From Dorea sp. D27 (GTDB lineage: Bacteria; Bacillota; Clostridia; Lachnospirales; Lachnospiraceae), in assembly GCF_001185345.1 (NCBI RefSeq), contig NZ_KQ236744.1, positions 191,557 through 255,556 on the forward strand: a stretch of DNA of 64,000 nt. The letters run 5' to 3'. The notes under the pieces are model-generated. The model saw only the letters and a list, made by a program, of their open reading frames with translations. It did not search any database and was not told where the DNA came from. Below, in pieces: positions 52,425 to 63,041 of the stretch. The translations under genes and the position numbers were made by a program. Within the stretch, counting starts at the first letter, position 1, and each line of letters opens with the position of its first letter.

Positions 52425-54188
52425 ATGAAAAGCTTTCATTCGGTTATTTATATGTTTCTATCCAGTCCGGGTATCTTATTTTTAGCTTCCATATTATTTA
52501 CGTTTGCAAGCTTTCACTGGGTCAGGAAGTTACTTTCAAAGTTCCGCGTATCTGTCTGGACCGTACTGCTGGCAGGGAGCTTCAACGGAATTATCGCGGT
52601 GCTTGCAGAGACGGCGGCAGACAGGCCGGTACCGTATGTAATGATGGCCCTTGTGCCTATTGTTACCGTCTTGGAGCTCAGGCTTGTATCAAATGACAGC
52701 ATATGGGCCTATCTGTTCATACTCTCGGCATTCCTCCTGAACTTTGGCGTGGTACACGATCTGGCCGTGGCCGCTATGGGATTGTGGTCCTACAGGGAAG
52801 TATGCTCTCCTTTCTCGGCGGAATATCGCATAGGGATATTTACGCTGGCTCTGCTTTCGGCATCTGTCATACTTTTCCTGCTTGCCAGGTTCATGCCCGC
52901 CAAAGAGCTGTCGGTCCTTATGCATTCGAGAGAAAAGAGCATGATTCTCTTCTCCTATATGGCTCTTGGCAGCGTAGCGCTGATTATTGCTTCAGCAGTC
53001 ACGGTGCCTGTGCTGTTCAGTGACAGCATACCTGATAACATCAGCATTCCGGTGTATCAAGATCTGATATTAAAAGACCCTCTGATACTTGCGTGCAGCT
53101 ATGTGATAGCACTGCTGCAATGCAGTGCGGAGCGGGCCGCTCAGAAGAACAGCGATCTTACGGAGGCGCTGCAGCAGGAGAAGGAGTTCCGCTCCGCCAT
53201 ACAGAGGCAGGCGATTGTGAGCTATACCGTCAATATACGAAAAAATTGTATTGTGGAAGGGCTTTCTTACTTTTCAAAATATATAGAATCCGGAGGACTC
53301 AATAACTACTCCCGCCTTCTGCGGGAAGAAATCTGCGCGAATGTGCATCCGGATGACCGTATGAAAGTGCTGGAAGAAAGTATACTTCACTCCCCAGAAC
53401 GGCAGGTGGCCGGAAAAAACAGCAGCCATGCGTTCCGCTTCCGAATCTCTTCACAATATCTGAACAGATCTGTAAACTGGACGCTGCCGGATCCGTGCGG
53501 GTGTAAAGAAGATACGGAATGGATCTGGGTGGAAGCCAGAATCATTACCGTCAATGAAGACGCTACAGGAGACAATATCGCATATATTGACCTGATGGAT
53601 GTGAATGAATGCGTGGAGCAGGAGAATGAACTCTTGAACGCGGCCCAGATAGACAGCATCACGGGGCTGTATAATCGTTCTGCGCTGGAAAAGCAAATTG
53701 AACTCCAACTGTGCGAACGGATTGTGGCGGGAGCTATGTTCATCATCGACATGGATAATTTTAAGATGGTCAATGACTCCTTCGGACACCGTGCGGGGGA
53801 CCGCCTGCTGAAGGAGATGGCAACAGTAATCCGCGCCCACTTCCGCCAAAAAGACATCATAGGAAGGATTGGAGGAGACGAATTCTGCGTGTATGCAGCG
53901 AATCTCCGTTCCATAAAAAGCATTAAGGAAAAAGCAAAAAGATTAAATGCCGCTGCCACACGTACACATGTCACAGAGCAGGGGCGAGAGTTCCAGACAA
54001 CAGTAAGCATTGGAATTGCGCTCTGTCCTGATTTCGGCGATGCTTATGACTCGCTGTATGAGCATGCCGATATCGCCTTGTATCAGGCAAAAAGCTCCGG
54101 CAAGAACACGTACTGCATCTACTCAGGGGAGCCCAGGGTGGAGTACAGCGGAAACCGTCCCGGGACCGGGAATGGGAGTAACGGATAA
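52425..54188 (+). CDS. Membrane diguanylate cyclase (GGDEF)
   Basis: Makes cyclic-di-GMP. The N-terminal half (about 1–240) has seven or so membrane helices (MFLSSPGILFLASILFTFAS and others). A soluble PAS-like region (about 255–410) leads to the GGDEF domain (about 415–575) with intact RIGGDEFCVYA. An inhibitory I-site RQKD lies five residues before GGDEF, so product feedback is likely. The ATG at 52425, preceded by CAGGAGGTGT, is chosen; the frame from 52353 runs over the csrA terminator. At 587 aa it is complete and monocistronic. It is the only clearly active cyclase in the window. Confidence 0.93.
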   Translation: MKSFHSVIYMFLSSPGILFLASILFTFASFHWVRKLLSKFRVSVWTVLLAGSFNGIIAVLAETAADRPVPYVMMALVPIVTVLELRLVSNDSIWAYLFILSAFLLNFGVVHDLAVAAMGLWSYREVCSPFSAEYRIGIFTLALLSASVILFLLARFMPAKELSVLMHSREKSMILFSYMALGSVALIIASAVTVPVLFSDSIPDNISIPVYQDLILKDPLILACSYVIALLQCSAERAAQKNSDLTEALQQEKEFRSAIQRQAIVSYTVNIRKNCIVEGLSYFSKYIESGGLNNYSRLLREEICANVHPDDRMKVLEESILHSPERQVAGKNSSHAFRFRISSQYLNRSVNWTLPDPCGCKEDTEWIWVEARIITVNEDATGDNIAYIDLMDVNECVEQENELLNAAQIDSITGLYNRSALEKQIELQLCERIVAGAMFIIDMDNFKMVNDSFGHRAGDRLLKEMATVIRAHFRQKDIIGRIGGDEFCVYAANLRSIKSIKEKAKRLNAAATRTHVTEQGREFQTTVSIGIALCPDFGDAYDSLYEHADIALYQAKSSGKNTYCIYSGEPRVEYSGNRPGTGNGSNG

Positions 54189-54202
54189 TACATATGTTTT
54201 GG

Positions 54203-54235
54203 CGGCAGCCGGGCAATACAGCCCGGCTGCCGTTT
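54203..54235 (+). terminator. Terminator after diguanylate cyclase gene
   Basis: A perfect 12-bp GC-rich stem CGGCAGCCGGGC with loop AATACA and its complement, then TTT. It lies 14 bases past the stop codon. Confidence 0.85.
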
Positions 54236-54486
54236 GGTATGACGGGTAAAATACTACCAATTTTTATTCGTACGATACAAAAAATTTCATGTAAAAAAAA
54301 GTAAAAATTGTATAATTTTAATCTTGAAAAATCATAACCAATTGAAAGTAATTTAAAATTTGAAAATGTGTATAAAAATTGAGAAATGCAAAAAGCAGAA
54401 TAGCTAAAAAATAACTAAAAAATACCTATATACATGCACATACATTTAATAGGAAGAGCTGTTGACAAAATATCTCATTGGCAGTA
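54236..54486. other. AT-rich intergenic stretch before ATP synthase operon
   Basis: About 250 bases, markedly more AT-rich than the coding DNA, without an open frame of note. It should hold the atp promoter. TATAAT occurs at 54311–54316 but lacks a good -35. TTGACA at 54462–54467 has only TAATGT at proper spacing, which overlaps the atpB start region. No promoter is called with confidence. Confidence 0.4.
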
Positions 54487-55260
54487 ATGTGTATACAACT
54501 TTCGGATGCTTTCGTTTTAAAGTCATCCGGGAGTTATTACGTTTCAGAAAAAGACATGAAGGAAGGGGATAATACGGAAGAGCTGACAAAGAATCTGTTG
54601 GAAGAGTTAAACTGCCAGACCGTTTTTACGATTCCGGTATTTGGGGGTATCGCCGTGGATGAATCCATCGTCGTAACCTGGATCATCATGGCGGTGCTTA
54701 CCATCCTGTCGGTTGTATTTGTGAGAAACCTAAGCGTGGAACATCCCGGCAGGCTGCAGCTTGCACTGGAATCTTCCATCGGATGGGCACAGGATTTCTT
54801 TGAGGGGATCATCGGCAAGGAGAACAAGAGGTATGTTCCCTATCTGATTACGGTAGCCCTCTACCTGGCGGTATCGAATGTGATAGGGCTGCTTGGCTTC
54901 AAACCTCCCACAAAAGACTTGAATGTGACGGCGGCGCTGGCAGTCATGAGCATGATTCTGATTGAATATTCCGGCATCAGAAAGAACGGAGGTAAGCACT
55001 GGGTGAGGCACTTCGCCAGCCCGGTTCCTGTAGTCGCGCCTATCATGGTGCTGGAAGTCTTTATCAGGCCGCTGTCGCTCTGCATGCGGCTGTTTGGCAA
55101 TATGCTCGGGGGCTTTGTTGTAATGGAACTGATCAAGCTTGTAGTTCCGCTGCTTGTACCGATTCCGCTTAGTTTTTATTTTGATATATTTGACGGGTTG
55201 TTACAGGCGTACGTGTTTGTTTTCCTCACTGCTTTATTTATGAATGAGGAAATGGAATAG
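54487..55260 (+). CDS. atpB: ATP synthase F0 subunit a
   Basis: Membrane stator subunit with the proton half-channels. Five to six helices are visible; the key Arg is in EVFIRPLSLCMRLFGNMLGG. The N-terminal part includes LNCQTVFTIPVFGGIAVDES, and helices follow from ESIVVTWIIMAVLTILSVVF. The start is uncertain: ATG at 54487 has no good ribosome site, a TTG at 54478 and an ATG at 54556 are alternatives. The first gene of atpBEFHAGDC; no atpI precedes it. Confidence 0.92.
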   Translation: MCIQLSDAFVLKSSGSYYVSEKDMKEGDNTEELTKNLLEELNCQTVFTIPVFGGIAVDESIVVTWIIMAVLTILSVVFVRNLSVEHPGRLQLALESSIGWAQDFFEGIIGKENKRYVPYLITVALYLAVSNVIGLLGFKPPTKDLNVTAALAVMSMILIEYSGIRKNGGKHWVRHFASPVPVVAPIMVLEVFIRPLSLCMRLFGNMLGGFVVMELIKLVVPLLVPIPLSFYFDIFDGLLQAYVFVFLTALFMNEEME

Positions 55261-55291
55261 TAAAAAGTAGAAAAGGAGATAGAGAAGAATT

Positions 55292-55519
55292 ATGATGGGT
55301 ACAATTATAGCTATTGGTGCAGGAGTTGCAGTATTGACGGGCCTTGGTGCAGGAATCGGTATCGGGATTGCTACGGGAAAGGCGACAGACGCTATCGCCA
55401 GACAGCCGGAGGCAGAAAGCAAGATAAGCAAGACGTTGATTCTCGGATGTGCGCTCGCAGAGGCAACTGCTATCTATGGATTTATTATCGCTTTGCTGAT
55501 TGTTTTCTTCTTAAAATAA
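55292..55519 (+). CDS. atpE: ATP synthase F0 subunit c
   Basis: Rotor-ring proteolipid of 75 aa, two helices joined by the RQPEA loop. The ion-binding Glu is in [12 protein letters not shown]. The Gln and Ser that mark Na+-binding c subunits (GVGQG and AEST in Ilyobacter tartaricus) are replaced by Ile (GIGIG) and Ala (AEAT), so the enzyme is predicted to use protons. AAAGGAG lies upstream. Confidence 0.95.
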   Translation: MMGTIIAIGAGVAVLTGLGAGIGIGIATGKATDAIARQPEAESKISKTLILGCALAEATAIYGFIIALLIVFFLK

Positions 55520-55535
55520 GAGGAGGTACGGGAAA

Positions 55536-56030
55536 GTGCTGAGATTAGATTTTAATCTAGTATTAGAGATGATAAACCTGCTCGTTCTCTTTCTTCTGCT
55601 CAGGAAGTTTTTAATCCGGCCAATTACGAGTATCATGGAGAAAAGAGAAGCCATGATTGCGGACGGAATTAAACATGCACAGACGGAGCAGGAAAAAGCG
55701 CTGGAACTTAAGAAGCGGTATGAGGAGTCTCTAGGCGGTGCCAGGGAAGAATCCAGAAAACTGATTGAGCAGGCAAAGCTGGACGCAAAGCATGAGTATG
55801 ACCGCATCGTAAGTGACGCCGATGCCAAGTCGGGCAGAATGCTGCAGACAGCCAGGGATGCTATCCGGGCAGAGAGAGAGCAGGCGATGCGCCGCATGAA
55901 ATCGGAAGTGGCAGGACTTGCTATGGATGCGGCTAAAAAGATTGCAGCGGGGCAAAATGGCCGTGTTGACAGCCAGGCGGCCTATGATTTATTTCTGGAG
56001 GAGGCGGGTGACAGCCATGAAGACAGCTGA
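55536..56030 (+). CDS. atpF: ATP synthase F0 subunit b
   Basis: Peripheral stalk subunit of 164 aa. One N-terminal membrane helix (about 5–26, LVLEMINLLVLFLLLRKFLI) is followed by a long charged coiled coil. It starts with GTG after GAGGAGGTACGGG and overlaps atpH by 14 bases. Confidence 0.94.
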   Translation: MLRLDFNLVLEMINLLVLFLLLRKFLIRPITSIMEKREAMIADGIKHAQTEQEKALELKKRYEESLGGAREESRKLIEQAKLDAKHEYDRIVSDADAKSGRMLQTARDAIRAEREQAMRRMKSEVAGLAMDAAKKIAAGQNGRVDSQAAYDLFLEEAGDSHEDS

Positions 56031-56550
56031 TAGTAGCCGGGACTGCCGTTCCATGACGGCGGTCAGGTATGCAGCCGTGCTGGCGGAACTTGATGTACCG
56101 GAGGAAATTCTGACCCGTACGGCTGAAATCCTTGAACAGTCTCCCAATCTTGCAGAGGTGCTCGAAAGCCCGGTCGTACAGAAAGAGGCAAAGCATCGTG
56201 TCATTGACCGGATATTTCCGGCAGCCGTGAGAAACTTCCTGAAGGTTGCTGCGGATTATGGGAAGGCTGGATATGTAGTCGAAAGTATAGACATATACAA
56301 AGAACGGGTGGCGAGGAAGGCAGGAATCGTGACCGCGAGGCTTGTCTATGCCGAACCACCTGCCGGGGAACGTCTTGCAAAGATGGAACAGTTCATATGC
56401 AGGAAATACAAAGCGTCCGGCGTGCACTGGAAGATGAAAGAGGATAAGTCGCTTATCGGTGGATTCCTCTTGTACGTGGACGGCAGAGAGTATGACTATT
56501 CTGTACGGAGCCGCTTTGAAAGGCTGGAACAAAAATTAACCTGGAGGTGA
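56017..56550 (+). CDS. atpH: ATP synthase F1 subunit delta
   Basis: Links the peripheral stalk to the F1 head. The 177-aa product has the N-terminal helical domain with YAAVLAELDVPEEILTRTAE and the C-terminal OSCP-type end SLIGGFLLYVDGREYDYSVR. ATG at 56017 is used, inside the atpF end after GGAGGAGGCGGG. Slightly divergent at the front but clear by position and the C-terminus. Confidence 0.92.
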   Translation: MKTADSSRDCRSMTAVRYAAVLAELDVPEEILTRTAEILEQSPNLAEVLESPVVQKEAKHRVIDRIFPAAVRNFLKVAADYGKAGYVVESIDIYKERVARKAGIVTARLVYAEPPAGERLAKMEQFICRKYKASGVHWKMKEDKSLIGGFLLYVDGREYDYSVRSRFERLEQKLTWR

Positions 56551-56555
56551 AGAGA

Positions 56556-58061
56556 TTGGGTGCAATCAGCGCGGATGAAATTATCTCGATCTTAAGAGAA
56601 GAGATAGAGAATTATGATACAGTGAGCAGAGACAAGGAAACCGGGACGGTGGTCTCTGTCGGTGACGGAATTGCCTCTGTTTATGGCATAGACCATGCCA
56701 TGTATGGCGAGATTGTCACGCTGGAGACAGGTCTGAAAGGCATGGTGCAGGATATACGGCAGAATGAGATAAGCTGCATCCTCTTTGGAGACGACTCTGA
56801 TATAAAAGAAGGGACTAAGGTGGCTCGTACCGGGAAGAGGGCCGGAATCCCGGTTGGTGACAGTTACATAGGAAGAATCGTGGACGCACTCGGAGCGCCG
56901 ATTGACGGGATGGGTGAGATTAAGTCGGACGGCTACCGCCCCGTGGAACAGGAGGCACCCGGAATCGTGGAACGCAAGTCTGTGAGCGTACCGCTTCAGA
57001 CAGGCATCCTGTCCATAGACTCCATGTTTCCTATCGGACGGGGACAGAGGGAGCTGATCATCGGTGACAGGCAGACAGGCAAGACATCAATAGCGGTGGA
57101 CACCATACTGAACCAGAAAGGGAAGGATGTCATCTGTATCTACGTGGCAATCGGACAGAAAGCATCCACGGTAGCACAGCTTGTCAATACGCTCCGCTCT
57201 TATGGTGCTCTGGAGTATACGACCGTATTCTGCTCCACAGCCAGTGAGTGCGCCCCGCTTCAGTATATCGTGCCGTATTCCGCAACAGCTCTTGCGGAAT
57301 ACTTCATGTATCAGGGAAGAGATGTACTCATCGTATATGATGACCTGTCGAAGCATGCAGTTGCCTACCGGACAATCTCCCTTCTTCTCGGACGCTCGCC
57401 TGGCCGGGAAGCATACCCGGGAGATGTCTTCTATCTGCACTCGCGTCTTCTTGAGCGAAGCAGCCGCCTGAGCGAAAAGGCGGGAGGGGGTTCCATCACC
57501 GCGCTACCGATTATTGAGACGCAGGCCGGGGATGTATCCGCATATATTCCTACAAACGTAATATCCATTACAGACGGCCAGATATTCCTGGAGAGCGACC
57601 TGTTCAACGCGGGCATGCGTCCCGCGGTCAACGTCGGACTCTCCGTATCACGTGTAGGGGGAGCTGCCCAGACGAAGGCGATGAAAAAAGCTTCCGGCAG
57701 CGTGCGTATAGATCTGGCCCAGGCTCGTGAGATGGAGTCCTTTACACAGTTCAGCTCAGACCTGGACGAGGCCACGAAACTGCAGCTGAAATATGGAGCC
57801 TGTCTCACCGAGCTTCTGAAACAGCCACTCTGCCGCCCGCTCAGCCTGCATGAGCAGGTCATCACGCTCTGTGCGGCGACCAATAAAGTGCTTCTTGATG
57901 TGGACACGAAAGACATGAAGGAATTTCAGGCAGGAATGCTGGATTATATCGGGAAGACGTATCCTGAAATCGGAAAAGAGATAGAAGAGAAGCAGACGCT
58001 GGACGGTACGCTGACAGACAAAATCTTAAAAGCGGCTGCCGAATATAAAGAAAACAGATAA
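56556..58061 (+). CDS. atpA: ATP synthase F1 subunit alpha
   Basis: Non-catalytic nucleotide-binding subunit. P-loop GDRQTGKTSIAVD (about residue 170), then YVAIGQKASTVAQLVNTL and the signature PALNVGLSVSRVGGAAQ-type region reading RPAVNVGLSVSRVGGAAQTK. Length 501 aa from a TTG at 56556, which is eight bases after GGAGG. A GTG at 56547 is closer than a ribosome site allows. Overlap or near overlap with atpH suggests coupled translation. Confidence 0.97.
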   Translation: MGAISADEIISILREEIENYDTVSRDKETGTVVSVGDGIASVYGIDHAMYGEIVTLETGLKGMVQDIRQNEISCILFGDDSDIKEGTKVARTGKRAGIPVGDSYIGRIVDALGAPIDGMGEIKSDGYRPVEQEAPGIVERKSVSVPLQTGILSIDSMFPIGRGQRELIIGDRQTGKTSIAVDTILNQKGKDVICIYVAIGQKASTVAQLVNTLRSYGALEYTTVFCSTASECAPLQYIVPYSATALAEYFMYQGRDVLIVYDDLSKHAVAYRTISLLLGRSPGREAYPGDVFYLHSRLLERSSRLSEKAGGGSITALPIIETQAGDVSAYIPTNVISITDGQIFLESDLFNAGMRPAVNVGLSVSRVGGAAQTKAMKKASGSVRIDLAQAREMESFTQFSSDLDEATKLQLKYGACLTELLKQPLCRPLSLHEQVITLCAATNKVLLDVDTKDMKEFQAGMLDYIGKTYPEIGKEIEEKQTLDGTLTDKILKAAAEYKENR

Positions 58062-58073
58062 GCAGGTGTAACG

Positions 58074-60376
<2,303 letters not shown>

Positions 60377-60383
60377 GTGAGAC

Positions 60384-60800
60384 ATGAATACATTTTTCTT
60401 AAAAATTATATGCAGCGATAAAGTATTTTTTGAAGGCCGCTGCCAGAACGTTATCCTTCCGACGCCGGAAGGGCAGATGGGGGTACTGGCCCATCATGAA
60501 AATATGGTGGTGGCGGTAGAGATTGGCGAACTCCGGCTTCAGACGAAGGAAGGAGAATGGATGGAGGCAGTCGTATCAAAGGGTTTCGCTGAAATAATCA
60601 ACAATCGCGTCACAATCCTAGTCAACGCCGCAGAGCGTCCGGAAGATATCGATGTGCTGCGCGCCAGGGAAGCGAAGGAGCGTGCCAAGGAACGCCTGAG
60701 GCAGAAGCAGAGCATACAGGAATATCATCTTTCGCAGGCTTCCCTCGCGAGGGCCATGACACGTCTGCGGGCGTCGAAGCACGGGAAAAAATATATCTGA
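60384..60800 (+). CDS. atpC: ATP synthase F1 subunit epsilon
   Basis: Rotor subunit that regulates ATP hydrolysis. The N-terminal beta domain (FFEGRCQNVILPTPEGQMGV, LAHHENMVVAVEIGEL) and the C-terminal two-helix arm (AREAKERAKERLRQKQSIQE) are both present in 138 aa. It is the last gene of the operon, and its stop abuts that of the converging LysR gene. Confidence 0.95.
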   Translation: MNTFFLKIICSDKVFFEGRCQNVILPTPEGQMGVLAHHENMVVAVEIGELRLQTKEGEWMEAVVSKGFAEIINNRVTILVNAAERPEDIDVLRAREAKERAKERLRQKQSIQEYHLSQASLARAMTRLRASKHGKKYI

Positions 60801-61682
60801 TTATATTAGGAAGAGCTCTTCGAAGAGCTCTTCAAACGAAGCGTCAAAGAGATTATTCTTTTTCCATACGATTGATATTTCATGTGTGATGCCTGGGGAT
60901 GGCAATTCTATTTCTTTCAGAATACCGTCCTCCAGCTCTTTTTTTACCGCTGTCTTGTACAGGAACGTTATGCCGCGGTCCGCGGTTACAAGTTCTTTTA
61001 TCGTATTCATATTCCCGATCGTGATGATATTGGCAAAGTCTTTCAGTGTGATATCCGCGTCTTCCAGTGCCTGTTCCATAATCATTCGTGTGCCGGAGCC
61101 CGGCTCCCGTATGATGAGGCTTTCCGCCGTCAGGTCGCGCAGCGTCTCAGGATGATGTGCAAAAGTATGGCTTTGGCAGCAGACGGGGATAAACTGTTCC
61201 TCGCGGTAGACCTGATGTCTGTAAGAAGTGTGCGGATAGTTGCCTTCCAGCAGCGCGAAGTCAATCTCGCCGTTGTCGAGGCTGCTTAACAGCTTCTTCG
61301 TGTTGGCTACTGTGACGGTGACATCGGAATCGGGATGAGACTTCAGATAGTGGATCAGTGGTTCTGATATCATATATTCGCCGACTGTCAGCGTCGCGCC
61401 GAAGCGGAGCGTGTTTCTTTTATTTTTAAGTATTGCGATCTGTTCCTTCAGATATATTTCATTATTCCGAAGTGAGGTGAAAGACTTCTGAAGCAGAAGT
61501 CCTGCGTCTGTGAGACAGATCTTTTTTCCCTCGAAGTGAAAAAGCTTCGTGGAATAATAGTCCTCCAGATATTGGATGTGCTGTGACACGGCGGGCTGTG
61601 ATATGTGAAGTGATCTGGCGGCTTTTGTAAAACTCATCTCCCGGCAGACGGCCAGGAAGGTCTCGGTTCTGTTGTCCAGCAT
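60801..61682 (-). CDS. LysR-family transcriptional regulator
   Basis: DNA-binding regulator of 293 aa. The helix-turn-helix (about 1–60: FTKAARSLHISQPAVSQHIQ) and a LysR substrate domain (about 90–290) are present. It is divergent from the YeiH-family exporter gene, the usual arrangement for a regulator of its neighbour, and similar YeiE/CysL-type pairs link to sulfur or anion metabolism. Effector unknown. GGAG precedes the ATG. The 3' end contains two 12-bp palindromes that encode FEELFEEL. Confidence 0.93.
   Translation of the reverse strand: MLDNRTETFLAVCREMSFTKAARSLHISQPAVSQHIQYLEDYYSTKLFHFEGKKICLTDAGLLLQKSFTSLRNNEIYLKEQIAILKNKRNTLRFGATLTVGEYMISEPLIHYLKSHPDSDVTVTVANTKKLLSSLDNGEIDFALLEGNYPHTSYRHQVYREEQFIPVCCQSHTFAHHPETLRDLTAESLIIREPGSGTRMIMEQALEDADITLKDFANIITIGNMNTIKELVTADRGITFLYKTAVKKELEDGILKEIELPSPGITHEISIVWKKNNLFDASFEELFEELFLI
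60810..60833. repeat. Tandem 12-bp palindrome at the atpC/LysR junction
   Basis: GAAGAGCTCTTC occurs twice in a row (60810–60821 and 60822–60833), within the last codons of the LysR gene and 10 bases past the atpC stop. As RNA it can form a 12-bp hairpin of one copy with the other or short self-hairpins, which might help end the atp transcript. No U-run follows. Confidence 0.7.
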
Positions 61683-61730
61683 ATGGTACTCCTTTTAAGT
61701 GACAAGGTTATTATATTTATTAACAGTGCA

Positions 61731-61762
61731 ATAAGTATAATATGATGATAACATATGCTTAT
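61731..61762. promoter_or_regulatory. Candidate LysR operator
   Basis: ATAAGTATA (61731–61739) and TATGCTTAT (61754–61762) form an interrupted dyad in the 169-bp gap between the divergent LysR and YeiH genes, matching the T-N11-A style of LysR sites loosely. A TATAAT at 61778–61783 could be the -10 of the exporter gene. Confidence 0.45.
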
Positions 61763-61851
61763 GAAAAAATAAATAATTATAATTTTACATTATGGAGATT
61801 CGATGGTATTATTTTCATGTTGCGTAAGAAGAAGATACTGGAGGAAATGAG

Positions 61852-62883
61852 ATGGAATTTATAAAGAAGAACTGGCAGGGCATGCTTCTGTGTATCGCCA
61901 TAGCAGTACCGTCAAGGCTGCTAGGGAAGCAGTTTCCGATTATCGGTGGACCGGTCATCGCGATACTGGCGGGAATGGTTATTACACTATTTATAAAAGA
62001 AAAAGGGAAACTGGAGAGCGGAATCAAGTTCACTTCCAAAAAGATTCTGCAATATGCAGTTGTCTTGCTGGGATTTGGTCTTAACTTAAGAGTAATCCTG
62101 GAAACAGGAAGGCAGTCGCTGCCAATCATCATCGCTACGATATCAACGTCGCTCCTCATTGCATATGCACTGCACAGAGCGATGCATATACCGGGCAAGA
62201 TATCTACACTTGTCGGAGTAGGGTCCTCCATATGCGGCGGCTCCGCCATTGCGGCGACGGCACCTGTCATTGACGCAGACGATGAAGAAGTGGCTCAGGC
62301 AATCTCTGTCATATTCTTCTTCAATGTCCTGGCGGCAGTGCTGTTTCCTATGCTTGGAACGGTACTTGGATTCTCCACGCATTCCGGGGAGGGATTTGGC
62401 ATCTTTGCCGGTACCGCGGTCAATGACACTTCGTCTGTAACCGCCGCCGCTTCTACCTGGGACAGCATGTTTGGCCTCGGCAGCGCTACTTTGGACAAGG
62501 CGGTGACAGTAAAGCTTACAAGGACGCTGGCGATTATCCCGATTACGTTAGTGCTTGCATTCATCAGAACGAGAAAGGCAGAGAAAGAGGCTGCAGGACA
62601 GGTGTCGCTGAAGCAGGTATTCCCATTTTTCATCCTGTACTTTATCGGAGCGTCAATTATCACGACTGTGGCTCTAAGTGCGGGAATCTCTGGGGAGGTA
62701 TTCACGCCGCTGAAAGAGCTGTCCAAGTTTTTCATCATTATGGCGATGGCTGCCATCGGCCTGAATACGAATATCGTCAAGCTGGTCAGGACCGGGGGTA
62801 AGCCCATACTCATGGGAATGGCCTGCTGGGCCGGCATCACCGCCGTAAGCCTGCTGATGCAGCATTTTCTTGGTCTGTGGTAA
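61852..62883 (+). CDS. yeiH: YeiH-family putative sulfate exporter
   Basis: Polytopic membrane protein of 343 aa with nine to ten helices and the family signature [20 protein letters not shown] near residue 122, followed by [15 protein letters not shown] and [20 protein letters not shown]. The family is annotated as putative sulfate or anion exporters, with substrate rarely proven. GGAGGAAATGAG precedes the start. It ends before a clear terminator and is probably controlled by the divergent LysR gene. Confidence 0.92.
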   Translation: MEFIKKNWQGMLLCIAIAVPSRLLGKQFPIIGGPVIAILAGMVITLFIKEKGKLESGIKFTSKKILQYAVVLLGFGLNLRVILETGRQSLPIIIATISTSLLIAYALHRAMHIPGKISTLVGVGSSICGGSAIAATAPVIDADDEEVAQAISVIFFFNVLAAVLFPMLGTVLGFSTHSGEGFGIFAGTAVNDTSSVTAAASTWDSMFGLGSATLDKAVTVKLTRTLAIIPITLVLAFIRTRKAEKEAAGQVSLKQVFPFFILYFIGASIITTVALSAGISGEVFTPLKELSKFFIIMAMAAIGLNTNIVKLVRTGGKPILMGMACWAGITAVSLLMQHFLGLW

Positions 62884-62956
62884 TGACCTGCATACCGTGA
62901 GGCTGCATTCATGCCGTAAAAAAGCAGCCAGCTAAAAAAATTCCGCCCACATATCT

Positions 62957-62990
62957 AAAAAGAGACGTCTGTTACATGACGTCTCTTTTT
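62957..62990 (+). terminator. Rho-independent terminator after yeiH
   Basis: AAAAAGAGACGTC, loop TGTTACAT and the complement GACGTCTCTTTTT form a 13-bp stem ending in a T-run, about 75 bases past the stop codon. Confidence 0.9.
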
Positions 62991-63041
62991 CTTATACTCT
63001 AATCACAACAAACAATTCTAAAGAAAACGGAGGGAAATGTT

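Noticed and set aside
54462..54490. TTGACA – 17 bases – TAATGT as the atp operon promoter.
   Set aside because: The -10 is poor and overlaps the likely atpB start codon.
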